From positions 3,199,558 through 3,263,557 of the forward strand of contig CP102060.1 of the NCBI GenBank assembly GCA_024579835.1: a stretch of 64,000 nt of DNA, read 5' to 3'. Numbering within the stretch: position 1 is the stretch's first letter; each line of letters opens with the position of its first letter. Positions 1 to 9,470 of the stretch are shown here, piece after piece. The notes beneath the pieces were generated by a model. That model did no database searches and was not told the DNA's origin. It saw only the letters and a program-made list of their open reading frames with translations. The translations under genes were made by a program, and so were the position numbers. This DNA is from Clostridiaceae bacterium HFYG-1003 (GTDB lineage Bacteria; Bacillota; Clostridia; Clostridiales; Clostridiaceae).

Positions 1-1
1 C

Positions 2-391
2 CCGAAGGGGACATCGCTTAATATTTTCAGTACCACCGGCACCTGGGCGAAAACCATCTATGACAGCACTTCGGGATACGCGGGCCTAAAGTACCTGGCA
101 CCAACAGCTCAGTCCAAAATGGGTGTTGTGAAAACCACTCTGAATTTAAGGTCCGCCCCGTCGTTGACAGCCACCATTTTAAGGACCATTCCGAGCTATA
201 CACCGATCCCGCTTTATGAAAAAAGCGGAACGTGGGTGAAGACGGTCTGGTCCGGAACAATCGGATGGGTCAGCCTGAATTACACCAAGCCCATTGACGG
301 CTTGCCCAGAATGAAAACCACTACGAATCTGCGTCTGAGAAGCGGTCCGTCTACCAGCTACCCGATTCTGAGAACAGTTCCTACCGTATAG
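2..391 (+). pseudogene. Truncated SH3-domain protein, 5' end outside window
   Basis: The reading frame is open from the window edge to a TAG at 389-391 and encodes bacterial SH3-type wall-binding repeats. It aligns without gaps to 11412-11801 of the intact SH3/deacetylase gene further on, and from about position 119 the DNA is almost identical. The intact copy continues into the end of its third SH3 repeat and a NodB deacetylase domain; here the frame stops after 'RTVPTV', so the catalytic half is missing. A decayed IS66 remnant begins about 40 bases downstream, which may explain the break. Family knowledge: such SH3 repeats bind peptidoglycan. Alone, this fragment could only be a wall-binding peptide and is more likely non-functional. 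Confidence 0.8.
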
Positions 392-429
392 AACCGCAAG
401 AAATCTGATGTTGAAAGCAGTGATTATAG

Positions 430-805
430 TCGGATTAATTAACGAACAAGCACCAAACCGCTTGACTGAAATCCAGTCAAATTGTTTGATGCTTGTTTTG
501 AGATGGTCACAACTGACATCGTCGGCTTGGGCCACTTGAATTTTCCTGACTCCAAGCGATTATAAGAAAGGCGGAACCCCTTGAAATCCCACTCGATGAT
601 CGTAATCTTATTGTGCTGCTTGTTAGAAAAAGACGAAACAGGCCCTCTCCATCAGATTCATTTCTAGAACCTCCTGAATTATAATCGTAAGCCCGGTTAC
701 CGATCTGCGAAAGTCTACCGACTCAGGAATCAGGTGGATTTTGGCATCGGGTTTATATCCACAGTAGTTGGACCAAGAAAACACTTCCACACTTAATGAT
801 CCCAT
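430..805 (-). pseudogene. IS66-family TnpB (Orf2) remnant, frameshifted
   Basis: Reading the minus strand in three frames gives the recognisable order of an IS66 accessory protein: 'DFRRSVTGL..IIQEVLEMN' then 'ACFVF', a frameshift near 627, then 'NKQHNKITIIEWDFKGF', 'YNRLESGKFKWPK', a second frameshift near 520, then 'SIKQFDWI'. These blocks match the family pattern (TD-x-RKS-x-DGL, CFVFCNK-x-RNK-x-K, GKFKWP). At least two frameshifts make it a fossil. No tnpA or tnpC partner and no terminal inverted repeats were recognised. An imperfect 23-bp inverted repeat at 445-497 lies in its 3' end. It directly follows the broken SH3 gene on the opposite strand. Confidence 0.75.
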
Positions 806-1378
806 TGTCTCAGGAGTATAGAGATGTTTCTATTTGGTATCAATTAACCGCTTACCTTAAAATCCAAAAAAAACCCCCGAAAATGAGCGAAAAATGATTG
901 GGATTACTCGACATCTACAAATTTATTGTTCTATATTTCGACCGAAAGAGGCTTGAATACTCAGGGTTAGCCTTATTCAGCAGTCTCTATGCAAATGCCT
1001 CTTAATAAAGTGGCATTTTTTTATGAACTCTATTGTAAACAGTAATATAAAGTGCATAATGAGATTAACGATTATTGGTATGATCGTCAAAAAATATACA
1101 AAAGTGGTAATTATTAATCTAATAAAGAACTGACTGGGCGTGCCCGTGAAATGGAAAGCAATTAGCCCTAATGGACATCCATCTTTGCCGGAAGAACTGC
1201 TTCCATATATTACGGAACAAGTCAATTAGAAGAAGTCATAGTTCTAAATAAAACCTGAATAAACGGCCTAGAACAAAATTAAAAGATCCTGGTAAAGGAG
1301 GCTTGGGACAAGTGGGGCCGATAATTGAATTGATACGGAGCAAGATCGATGGATACTTATGAAAGGGAGTGAAAAGTC
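806..1378. other. Intergenic, mostly no recognisable gene
   Basis: This stretch is AT-richer than its surroundings. The only structured element seen is the terminator-like hairpin near 993. At 1146-1230 a short plus-strand frame ('VKWKAISPNGHPSLPEE', stop at 1230) looks coding-like but has no start and no recognised family, so it may be another decayed fragment. No promoter could be assigned with confidence to the downstream ligase gene. Confidence 0.4.
993..1022 (+). terminator. Putative rho-independent terminator
   Basis: A 7-bp stem AAATGCC/GGCATTT with a 12-base loop is followed by an uninterrupted T run. The stem is short, and no intact gene lies immediately upstream on this strand. Confidence 0.45.
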
Positions 1379-3109
1379 ATGTCAATCAAACCAAGCAAAG
1401 AACGACCTTGGATGAAATACTATCCAAGCGCTTTAATCGACGGGCTATCTGATCCGGAGTGTACACTAAATGAATACCTCAGACAAAATTGTCCGGGAGA
1501 GGATGTTACAGCAATCCATTATTACGGGAACGATATTTCATGGAAAGAGCTGTTTTTTCAAGCCGAGTCAGTAGCCCGCGCCCTTCGTGCGATCGGATTT
1601 GGGGAAGGAGATACCATTCCGGTATTCTTGAAGGCCGTTCCAGAGTTCGTATATCTGCTTCTGGCGGCCGAAAGAATCGGCGCGTCGTTACTGTGCAGAG
1701 ACAACACAGTGGAAGAAAATGTTGACGCCGTGTGCAAGGCCAAAGCCACTGTGATTTTTGCCCATGACTTTCTTTCCCAACAGGAGTTCAATCAATTTCG
1801 CAGTGTGGCGGGAGTCGATTTGGCAATCCTGCTGCCACCGATCAAAAATATAAGTGAACGAGGTGTACCGGAGCATATACGCAGATATGTGGGCTTGCAG
1901 TATCAAGAGTATCCAGCCTACGGCCCACAGACGCTCACATGGGATTGCTTTTTGGAACAAGGTAAACAGTTTGAGGGTACGGTGGAGGCTTCAAGAAACA
2001 TCAATCGTCCCTTGTTTAAGGCTTATACCAGTGGAGCTACCGGCCCTTCAAAGCAGGTGATTCACTCTGCTCACAGCATTATTGGAAACATACATCAAAT
2101 GAATTTTTACGGTTCCAACGACAACTTCCGCCCCTCATGGCTCGTGACACATTTTCCGACCGCATTGGTTGCGGTGGTGGTTGCAATGATGCTGATGCCT
2201 TTGGCATCCAACAAATTGTTGATTTTAGATCCATTTTGCAGCGATGGTGACGTCGACTTGGAGATGATGAGGTATCGCCCAAATTGTTGGCCTTTGATCC
2301 CGATGTTCGTTGAGACTATCATGCGCAGCAGCCGTGTACCGGAAGACTACGACCTGTCGCATCTGCTTTCCGCAGGGGCCGGTTGTGAGGCACTTAACAA
2401 CAAACAGTTTAAAACTGTGCAAGCTTTTTTAAAAAAGCACAACTGCGGCATCAGATTTACCAGCGGATACGGTTCCAGCGAGTCCGGATCAAATATGACG
2501 CTGCCAATGACGCCCCACCCCATGGGTAACGGAAACGTGGGAATCCCTATGCCGCTGTCTGTGATGGGTATTTTTGAGCCCGGCACGACAAACGAACTTG
2601 GCTATAACCAGCCCGGCGAAATTTGCCTCTCCAGCCCAGCCAACATGCTTGGTTATGACAACCCAAAGGCAACAGAGTTGGCACTTCAAAAGCACGATGA
2701 CGGCCTTACATGGCTGCACACCGGCGACATTGGTTATATGAATGAAGACGGTGTTATCTTTGTGATGACCCGAGGAAAGTCACCACGCTATGACGGCGGC
2801 GATCTGGCATTGTTGCCAATGGAAAATGCCGTGGCGGATTTAGAAATTGATGGAATCAAGGACGAGTTTTATGTTATTGTTCCCGATGGCGAGCATCCGG
2901 GTTGTTTTTTACCGTATCTTTTTATCCAACTTGAGAAGGGGTATACGCTGGAACATGTGGCGCAGGAGATTAAAAGCAAATTAGACCACACGACGTGCCC
3001 TGTGGAAATCTTTGAAATAAAGGAGCGTCCATTCTTTCACTTTAAGACAAACCGCCTTGCCTTATCAAAGATGATCAGCGAGGGCGTGACGGATTTCTCA
3101 AATGTGTAA
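1379..3109 (+). CDS. Adenylate-forming enzyme (acyl-CoA synthetase-like)
   Basis: A 576-residue member of the AMP-binding superfamily, which activates a carboxylate as acyl-AMP and usually transfers it to CoA. The phosphate-binding loop 'TSGATGPSK' lies near residues 217-225, the A5-like motif 'YGSSESG' near 365, the A7/A8 region 'HTGDIGYMNEDG' near 450, and a C-terminal 'FHFKTNR' carries the likely A10 lysine. Length suits a single-domain ligase without carrier protein. ATG follows GAAAGGGAGTGA at good spacing. It sits 109 bp upstream of the giant surface protein on the same strand with no clear terminator between, so co-transcription is possible. The substrate cannot be read from the sequence; a fatty, aryl or bile acid are all possible. 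Confidence 0.85.
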   Translation: MSIKPSKERPWMKYYPSALIDGLSDPECTLNEYLRQNCPGEDVTAIHYYGNDISWKELFFQAESVARALRAIGFGEGDTIPVFLKAVPEFVYLLLAAERIGASLLCRDNTVEENVDAVCKAKATVIFAHDFLSQQEFNQFRSVAGVDLAILLPPIKNISERGVPEHIRRYVGLQYQEYPAYGPQTLTWDCFLEQGKQFEGTVEASRNINRPLFKAYTSGATGPSKQVIHSAHSIIGNIHQMNFYGSNDNFRPSWLVTHFPTALVAVVVAMMLMPLASNKLLILDPFCSDGDVDLEMMRYRPNCWPLIPMFVETIMRSSRVPEDYDLSHLLSAGAGCEALNNKQFKTVQAFLKKHNCGIRFTSGYGSSESGSNMTLPMTPHPMGNGNVGIPMPLSVMGIFEPGTTNELGYNQPGEICLSSPANMLGYDNPKATELALQKHDDGLTWLHTGDIGYMNEDGVIFVMTRGKSPRYDGGDLALLPMENAVADLEIDGIKDEFYVIVPDGEHPGCFLPYLFIQLEKGYTLEHVAQEIKSKLDHTTCPVEIFEIKERPFFHFKTNRLALSKMISEGVTDFSNV

Positions 3110-3218
3110 CTACATTTTAAAGAGCAATACCTGGTTAAAAGGAGAGTAGATAGATGTAGGAAAACGGATACACAGTCACAGCAATATTTTGGACAAAAAA
3201 ACAGGGAGGTTAATTGAC

Positions 3219-6200
3219 ATGAATTTTAAGAAATCAGTGTTTCGTTGCTTTGTATCGGTAATGCTGTTATTTTCCCTGATTTTTGGTCTCACGGTTCCTG
3301 CCTTTGCGACAGGTCTGGCGCCAGAAAAAAGTACACAATACATCCAGTATAACAGCGCAACCAAAGAGTTGATTGAAAAGACCATTTCGGAGCTGTCTGC
3401 CAAAGGCAAGGTTTATAAGCCAAAGACAGACAAGGCTTTGGGGCTAAAAGTGAAGCAGATTAGTGGTCTTTCGCTTGGAGCGGTCAAAACCTCTATCCTG
3501 TTTGATTTGTTTTCAAACTATGAGGACGGGCGGATTGACACAGCCAGGTTTGGGTTGGATGCAGTAACGATCGAAAAAGTTCTGAACATGACCCTAAAGG
3601 AATTTGCGCTGGACAGCGCGGTCGACATAGTGGAGATTAAAACCGATGATAATGGTATTGCCATCGGCATCGAATTCGAAATGCGCAGCTCTTTCAAGTC
3701 TGGTTTGGATGAGTTTTCCTCAGTCAGCAAGGGAGAGCCTGGAGCCGTGGACGACACCGCACCGACCGTGGACAACACCGTCCGCGACGGCAAGGGCGGA
3801 ACCGAAACGGCCGCAGTGACCGTGACGGAAACCGAGGTAAATGCCGCGTCTGGGTGGACGGCAGAATTCAACTGGAGTTACCGCTATGTGGGTGATCCGA
3901 CGAATCAGGTTGGCCTTGTGTTTCGTGGTGGCGAAATTCAGGCTGCGAGTACGGACGAGAACGGGTACTTCCTGACCAAGATTGAGTTCTACTTAGAGAG
4001 CATTACGCTCACCCCCCTGCAGCCCGACGGCAATCCGGTTCCAGATACGGAGCCGGTCATACTCCCTGCCTCTGAGGGGACAGTATCTACAGTGGGAAAT
4101 AAAACCACCATTACCTATCCAAACGGCCTGAAGGTGGAAGATCTTTTTGTGGATAACGCCTATTTAGGAGGCCTTCAGGCAGAACTAAATACGGAGCTCG
4201 AGAACAACGGAGGCGTCCCCAACGAAAAAGCCCTGCAATTGATAGATCAGCTTAATGCGTTGGGACCGTGCATTTTCAGCCATGTTCTGACGGCTTCTTT
4301 TACGGATCCGGCGAACTATCCTTCTTATGACGAAACGCTTGCCGATGTCTATAAGGAGACCATCAATGCAACGGAGCTGGCCGTTTATCAGTACTATGCC
4401 GAGCTGTGCGATTTTAACGGTGCGTTTCCGCAGCATTTCGGATCGGCCGCCAATTTCTGGACATCCAAGGATACCAGCTCCGGCGGCACACCAATTCTGG
4501 GTGCGCTCAAAACTCTATGCAATATGCAGCCGGACACCTTTGTTCCCTTCGGTGCCTATGACGCCGATCAAAACGGCGAATTGGACATGCAGACCGAGAT
4601 CGGCCTTGATTTTCTGATCTCGATGCTGACGCAGGCATTCATGGCCTATGAGCAGCAGCTCGGGCCTCTTTTGGACGCGAAAATTTACGACTGCGCACAA
4701 CAGATCAATGAAAACATGACAACGGAACAGAAAATGCTGGCGATTCATGACTGGCTGGCCAACAATGCGGAGTTTGACATAGGCATCATCACTGCCATGA
4801 AGGACGGCACCTCCGGGGGCTCCGACCCTTCTCAGATGACCGCTTTCGGCACGCTTTTGTACGAACCACTTGGCATAGAGGGCGCCATTTGCCTTGGTTA
4901 TGCCGCCACCTATTATCTGCTGCTGCAACAGGTAATGGGGCTTAAAACAGACGTAAACGACATCGTAATGGTGCGCTGGTGGGCCGATATTGCCGAAACC
5001 AGCGTTGCCGGCCCCGACTCCGGCTTTGGCCAGGGAAGGTTCAACGAGACCCACTACTTCAATGCGGTCAAGTTGGGGGAAGAGTGGTATTATATCGATG
5101 CCTGTTATGACGATATCTACTGCGAAGTAATGACGCAGTACCGGGTGGAGACAGACGGAAACATCTCCCATAACTATTTCCTGTTTGCCCCCACCAGCGC
5201 ACTGAACATGTTTGACGGCAACGTCGACTATGTTGACTCCGCCTATGACGGCGTGACTTTCCAGCGTCGTCTCGATCTCGACGATCAAGGCCAGGTACAG
5301 TACAAGAACATGTCCCCGGTCTACGAGACTGATACGGATGAGGCAGGTAATGAGCATGTGATCTGGTATCACTCGGACTATCCCGAAGCGGCGCAGGATG
5401 CGGACGATGCAACTAACGCCTATTTGGATTCATCAATTGAATGTAGCGAAACAGCTTATGATGACACGCAGTACGAGAAATCGTGGTTCACTGCCGCAAT
5501 GGGGGAGATTCACTGCGACGGCACGTATTATTACTATGTGGCAGGCGAGCTGAATTCCTACGCTGCGATGTCGGGCAACGATTTCGACAACGGGCAGGGC
5601 GGCGACTATGACATTGATGTTAATTTGGGAGAGATATTTAACAACGATGACCCTTCATTTGCGGACCGATTGGTTCGGCGCAAAATGACTGCTCCGGTCA
5701 ATGCCACACAGGACAGCGCAAACGAAAGCAACTGGGCGCGTCAAGTGGAGATTGAGTTCTCCATGAATGGCGGCGAACCGATGACGGCAGAGCGGGATGT
5801 ATTTGTGGATCCTTATACGGAGACCATTTTCCACTATGGGTTTGGCACTCTGGGACAACCTCGGCTGGACAGTGATAAGACGACCCCGATCCTTGGGGAG
5901 GATGGCAACTATATCAACGACAAAACCGAAGTGCCGTTGCTGGCGGAATATGCAGACATTGTCGCATATGATGCAGAATTTATGGAGATCTACCCCGATC
6001 TTGCCCACACCTCCGGTGTGTACGACGGGAAGTTGTACTTTAATGTTGCAAATCAGATTTATTCGCTTAGTATAGCGGATATTGCTGATTGGGATTATAC
6101 CATCGCTCTGCTCAAGGAGTACAACACGGTTTCCTACTTCTCCGATGGGTTGGACTTTGGAAATGAAAACGGCAGCAGATTTACCGGAAAGACTTTCCAT

Positions 6201-9200
6201 CTGACCTCAGACCAGGCTAAGGCCATCGGCACGATGACCGGCAAGCCCATTGCAGCCATCTCTCTGGAAGATCGGTGGGAGGTTACAGGGGAGGGTATTA
6301 TTCACCATCCGACCCTGACGGTCAGCATTGGCACAAACCTGTCTGAGTCCACAAAAGACAGCAACGAAAAAAGCTATCGCGTGGAAGCGGTGAACTACAA
6401 TCCGAATTACATCACAGGCTATAGCGATGAGGACGAAAACAGCAATGTAGAGTTTATGTGGTGTGCCAATCTCGTGGAAGACCTGCTGATGAGCAATATC
6501 GAAGCGGATCTTGCAGCCGGCGCTGATAGTGCCGTGGAGGTGACCGTTGCGCCCTTCTGTCTCACCGATGGATTCACTGAGAGGCGCGGATCGATTACCG
6601 GAGTCAGCATTCCTGGAACCCGAGTGGTGGATGAGGGCACCGCCCTGGGCCACGATTATGCATGGAATGATGCCCAAAGCCAGTATATCTGCAATCGTTG
6701 CGGCGCTGTGTCTGGAGAGACATCAGCCCAGCAGACAATCATCTATGACAGCAACACCGGTTCAGGGACGATGGCCGATACAACAGGCGATACCGGTGCG
6801 TCTGTTACGCTGAGTGAGAACACGTTCACCAAGGCAGGCTACACCTTCACCGGCTGGAACACCGCGGCAGACGGCAGCGGGACAGCCTATGCCGACAAGG
6901 CGTCCATCACGATGCCGGCCGGCGGACTGACACTGTATGCACAGTGGGACGCAGACCAGCAGACAATCATCTATGACAGCAACACCGGTTCAGGGACGAT
7001 GGCCGCCACACCAGGCGATACCGGTGCGTCTGTTACGCTGAGTGAGAACACGTTCACCAAGGCAGGCTACACCTTCACCGGCTGGAACACCGCGGCAGAC
7101 GGCAGCGGGACAGCCTATGCCGACAAGGCGTCCATCACGATGCCGGCCGGCGGACTGACACTGTATGCACAGTGGGACGCAGACCAGCAGACAATCATCT
7201 ATGACAGCAACACCGGTTCAGGGACGATGGCCGATACAACAGGCGATACCGATGCGTCTGTTACGCTGAGTGAGAACACGTTCACCAAGGCGGACTACAC
7301 CTTCACCGGCTGGAACACCGCGGCAGACGGCAGCGGGACAGGCTATGCCGACAAGGCGTCCATCACGATGCCGGCCGGCGGACTGACGCTGTATGCGCAG
7401 TGGGACGCCGACCAGCAGACAATCATCTATGACAGCAACGCCGGTTCAGGGACGATGGCCGATACAACAGGCGATACCGGTGCATCGGTTACGCTGAGAG
7501 AAAACACGTTCACCAAAGCGGGCTACACCTTCACCGGCTGGAACACCGCGGCAGACGGCAGCGGGACAGCCTATGCCGACAAGGCGTCCATCACGATGCC
7601 GGCCGGCGGACTGACACTGTATGCACAGTGGGACGCAGACCAGCAGACAATCATCTATGACAGCAACACCGGTTCAGGGACGATGGCCGATACAACAGGC
7701 GATACCGGTGCGTCTGTTACGCTGAGTGAGAACACGTTCACCAAGGCGGGCTACACCTTCACCGGCTGGAACACCGCGGCAGACGGCAGCGGGACAGCCT
7801 ATGCCGACAAGGCGTCCATCACGATGCCGGCCGGCGGACTGACGCTGTATGCGCAGTGGGACGCAGACCAGCAGACAATCATCTATGACAGCAACACCGG
7901 TTCAGGCACGATGGCCGATACAACAGGCGATACCGGTGCATCGGTTACGCTGAGAGAAAACACGTTCACCAAAGCGGGCTACACCTTCACCGGCTGGAAC
8001 ACCGCGGCAGACGGCAGCGGGACAGGCTATGCCGACAAGGCGTCCATCACGATGCCGACCGGCGGACTGACGCTGTATGCGCAGTGGACCGCAGCCCAGC
8101 AGACAATCACCTATGACAGCAACACCGGTTCAGGGACGATGGCCGATACAACAGGCGATACCGGTGCATCTGTTACGCTGAGAGAAAACACGTTCACCAA
8201 AGCGGGTTACACCTTTACCGGCTGGAACACCGCGGCTGACGGCAGCGGTACAGGCTATGCCGACAAGGCGTCCATCACGATGCCGACCGGCGGACTGACG
8301 CTGTATGCGCAGTGGGACGCAGACCAGCAGACAATCATCTATGACAGCAACACCGGTTCAGGGACGATGGCCGATACAACAGGCGATACCGGTGCATCGG
8401 TTACGCTGAGAGAAAACACGTTCACCAAAGCGGGCTACACCTTCACCGGCTGGAACACCGCGGCAGACGGCAGCGGGACAGGCTATGCCGACAAGGCGTC
8501 CATCACGATGCCGACCGGCGGACTGACGCTGTATGCGCAGTGGGACGCAGTCCAGCAGACAATCACCTATGAGGTGATAGCCGGTGCAAATCGATATGAT
8601 ACCGCAGCCTTGATCAGTAAGCAGCTGAATGATTCGGCGGATACTGTAATACTTACAACGGGAAAAGACTTTCCTGATGCACTTTCAGCAGGTCCTTTAG
8701 CTGTGCAGGTAAATGCTCCGATTCTACTATGTGAGGTCAATAAAATACCGACAGAAACCATGACCGAAATAAACAGATTAGGGGCCAGTAAAGTGATCAT
8801 CCTCGGAGGGCTGAAGGTTATTGCTTCATCAGTTGAAACCACTCTCCAAAATAAGGGCATCAGTGTGGAAAGAATCAGTGGAGACAACAGATTCCTTACT
8901 GCAATTGAAACTGCAAAAAAAGTAAGGGCCAGCTCAGGTCAATTGAAGAAAGCAATCCTGGTAAATGGTTATGATTTTGCGGATGCTCTATCCATAGGCA
9001 GTGACGCAGCCAAAGCAGGGATACCGATATTATTGACATCGCCTAAGTCATTATCACCCGAGACAAAACAGGCAATGGTTGAGTTTGGTATCAAAGAAAT
9101 CGAGATAATTGGCGGAGAACAGGCAGTCAGCAAGGCAGTCGAAGATGAATTGGCTGGTATGGGAATCAGCGTTAGTCGAATCAGCGGATCAAATAGATTT

Positions 9201-9470
9201 GCTACATCAGCTGCCGTAGCCGGAAAGTATTTCGCTGATTCTAAGAACGCGATCATATCAACCGGAAGAGGGTTTGCCGATGCACTGGCAGCAGTAGTGC
9301 TGGCAGTTAAACAGGATGCACCGATTCTGCTGGTTGAGAAAAACTCCCTGCCAACTGAAATTAGCAGCTACCTTGGCGGTTCAATCATTAATAATATTTC
9401 AATTGTCGGCGGAGAACTTGCGGTCAGCAGCGCAGTAAGAAATCAAATTCTTGATGTCCTACAAAATTGA
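3219..9470 (+). CDS. Giant secreted transglutaminase-like surface protein, InlB-type repeats, CWB2 anchor
   Basis: A 2083-residue exported protein. I chose the ATG at 3219 because AGGGAGGT lies 8 bases upstream and the product then opens with a classical signal peptide ending 'VPAFA'. The middle contains a transglutaminase/protease-like domain with a plausible triad: Cys558 in 'GAICLGYAA', His612 in 'THYFNAV', Asp627 in 'YYIDACYDD'. A Cys-x2-Cys knuckle ('YICNRCG') near 1157 precedes eight 76-residue Listeria-Bacteroides (Flg_new/InlB B) repeats, residues 1171-1778. The tail, about 1786-2083, has three CWB2 (PF04122) repeats typical of clostridial wall proteins ('GANRYDTA', 'SGDNRFLTA', 'SGSNRFATS'). 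Likely role, inferred: wall-attached adhesin or protein-modifying enzyme. Confidence 0.9.
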   Translation: MNFKKSVFRCFVSVMLLFSLIFGLTVPAFATGLAPEKSTQYIQYNSATKELIEKTISELSAKGKVYKPKTDKALGLKVKQISGLSLGAVKTSILFDLFSNYEDGRIDTARFGLDAVTIEKVLNMTLKEFALDSAVDIVEIKTDDNGIAIGIEFEMRSSFKSGLDEFSSVSKGEPGAVDDTAPTVDNTVRDGKGGTETAAVTVTETEVNAASGWTAEFNWSYRYVGDPTNQVGLVFRGGEIQAASTDENGYFLTKIEFYLESITLTPLQPDGNPVPDTEPVILPASEGTVSTVGNKTTITYPNGLKVEDLFVDNAYLGGLQAELNTELENNGGVPNEKALQLIDQLNALGPCIFSHVLTASFTDPANYPSYDETLADVYKETINATELAVYQYYAELCDFNGAFPQHFGSAANFWTSKDTSSGGTPILGALKTLCNMQPDTFVPFGAYDADQNGELDMQTEIGLDFLISMLTQAFMAYEQQLGPLLDAKIYDCAQQINENMTTEQKMLAIHDWLANNAEFDIGIITAMKDGTSGGSDPSQMTAFGTLLYEPLGIEGAICLGYAATYYLLLQQVMGLKTDVNDIVMVRWWADIAETSVAGPDSGFGQGRFNETHYFNAVKLGEEWYYIDACYDDIYCEVMTQYRVETDGNISHNYFLFAPTSALNMFDGNVDYVDSAYDGVTFQRRLDLDDQGQVQYKNMSPVYETDTDEAGNEHVIWYHSDYPEAAQDADDATNAYLDSSIECSETAYDDTQYEKSWFTAAMGEIHCDGTYYYYVAGELNSYAAMSGNDFDNGQGGDYDIDVNLGEIFNNDDPSFADRLVRRKMTAPVNATQDSANESNWARQVEIEFSMNGGEPMTAERDVFVDPYTETIFHYGFGTLGQPRLDSDKTTPILGEDGNYINDKTEVPLLAEYADIVAYDAEFMEIYPDLAHTSGVYDGKLYFNVANQIYSLSIADIADWDYTIALLKEYNTVSYFSDGLDFGNENGSRFTGKTFHLTSDQAKAIGTMTGKPIAAISLEDRWEVTGEGIIHHPTLTVSIGTNLSESTKDSNEKSYRVEAVNYNPNYITGYSDEDENSNVEFMWCANLVEDLLMSNIEADLAAGADSAVEVTVAPFCLTDGFTERRGSITGVSIPGTRVVDEGTALGHDYAWNDAQSQYICNRCGAVSGETSAQQTIIYDSNTGSGTMADTTGDTGASVTLSENTFTKAGYTFTGWNTAADGSGTAYADKASITMPAGGLTLYAQWDADQQTIIYDSNTGSGTMAATPGDTGASVTLSENTFTKAGYTFTGWNTAADGSGTAYADKASITMPAGGLTLYAQWDADQQTIIYDSNTGSGTMADTTGDTDASVTLSENTFTKADYTFTGWNTAADGSGTGYADKASITMPAGGLTLYAQWDADQQTIIYDSNAGSGTMADTTGDTGASVTLRENTFTKAGYTFTGWNTAADGSGTAYADKASITMPAGGLTLYAQWDADQQTIIYDSNTGSGTMADTTGDTGASVTLSENTFTKAGYTFTGWNTAADGSGTAYADKASITMPAGGLTLYAQWDADQQTIIYDSNTGSGTMADTTGDTGASVTLRENTFTKAGYTFTGWNTAADGSGTGYADKASITMPTGGLTLYAQWTAAQQTITYDSNTGSGTMADTTGDTGASVTLRENTFTKAGYTFTGWNTAADGSGTGYADKASITMPTGGLTLYAQWDADQQTIIYDSNTGSGTMADTTGDTGASVTLRENTFTKAGYTFTGWNTAADGSGTGYADKASITMPTGGLTLYAQWDAVQQTITYEVIAGANRYDTAALISKQLNDSADTVILTTGKDFPDALSAGPLAVQVNAPILLCEVNKIPTETMTEINRLGASKVIILGGLKVIASSVETTLQNKGISVERISGDNRFLTAIETAKKVRASSGQLKKAILVNGYDFADALSIGSDAAKAGIPILLTSPKSLSPETKQAMVEFGIKEIEIIGGEQAVSKAVEDELAGMGISVSRISGSNRFATSAAVAGKYFADSKNAIISTGRGFADALAAVVLAVKQDAPILLVEKNSLPTEISSYLGGSIINNISIVGGELAVSSAVRNQILDVLQN
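6733..8556 (+). repeat. Eight tandem 228-bp in-frame repeats
   Basis: The start of the unit (AGACAATCA) recurs at 6733, 6961, 7189, 7417, 7645, 7873, 8101 and 8329, an exact 228-bp period (76 codons). Units differ at only a few positions, for example Thr/Ala, Ser/Arg and Ala/Thr variants such as 'TLSEN' versus 'TLREN'. Such homogeneity implies recent duplication or ongoing gene conversion, and copy number may be misassembled or vary between strains. Confidence 0.97.

Noticed and set aside
445-497. Imperfect 23-bp hairpin as terminator of the truncated SH3 gene
   Set aside because: Four mismatches, only a broken T run, and it lies within the decayed IS66 tnpB sequence; reported only as part of that remnant.
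977-1225. 82-codon minus-strand hydrophobic frame
   Set aside because: AT-rich intergenic DNA gives hydrophobic translations by chance; no ribosome-binding site, and it crosses a terminator-like hairpin.
4515-5372. 285-codon antisense frame inside the surface-protein gene
   Set aside because: The opposite strand encodes the transglutaminase-like domain with its triad; the antisense product has no recognisable features.
6733-8556. 228-bp repeat array as a CRISPR
   Set aside because: Units are contiguous, in frame and protein-coding, with no spacers.
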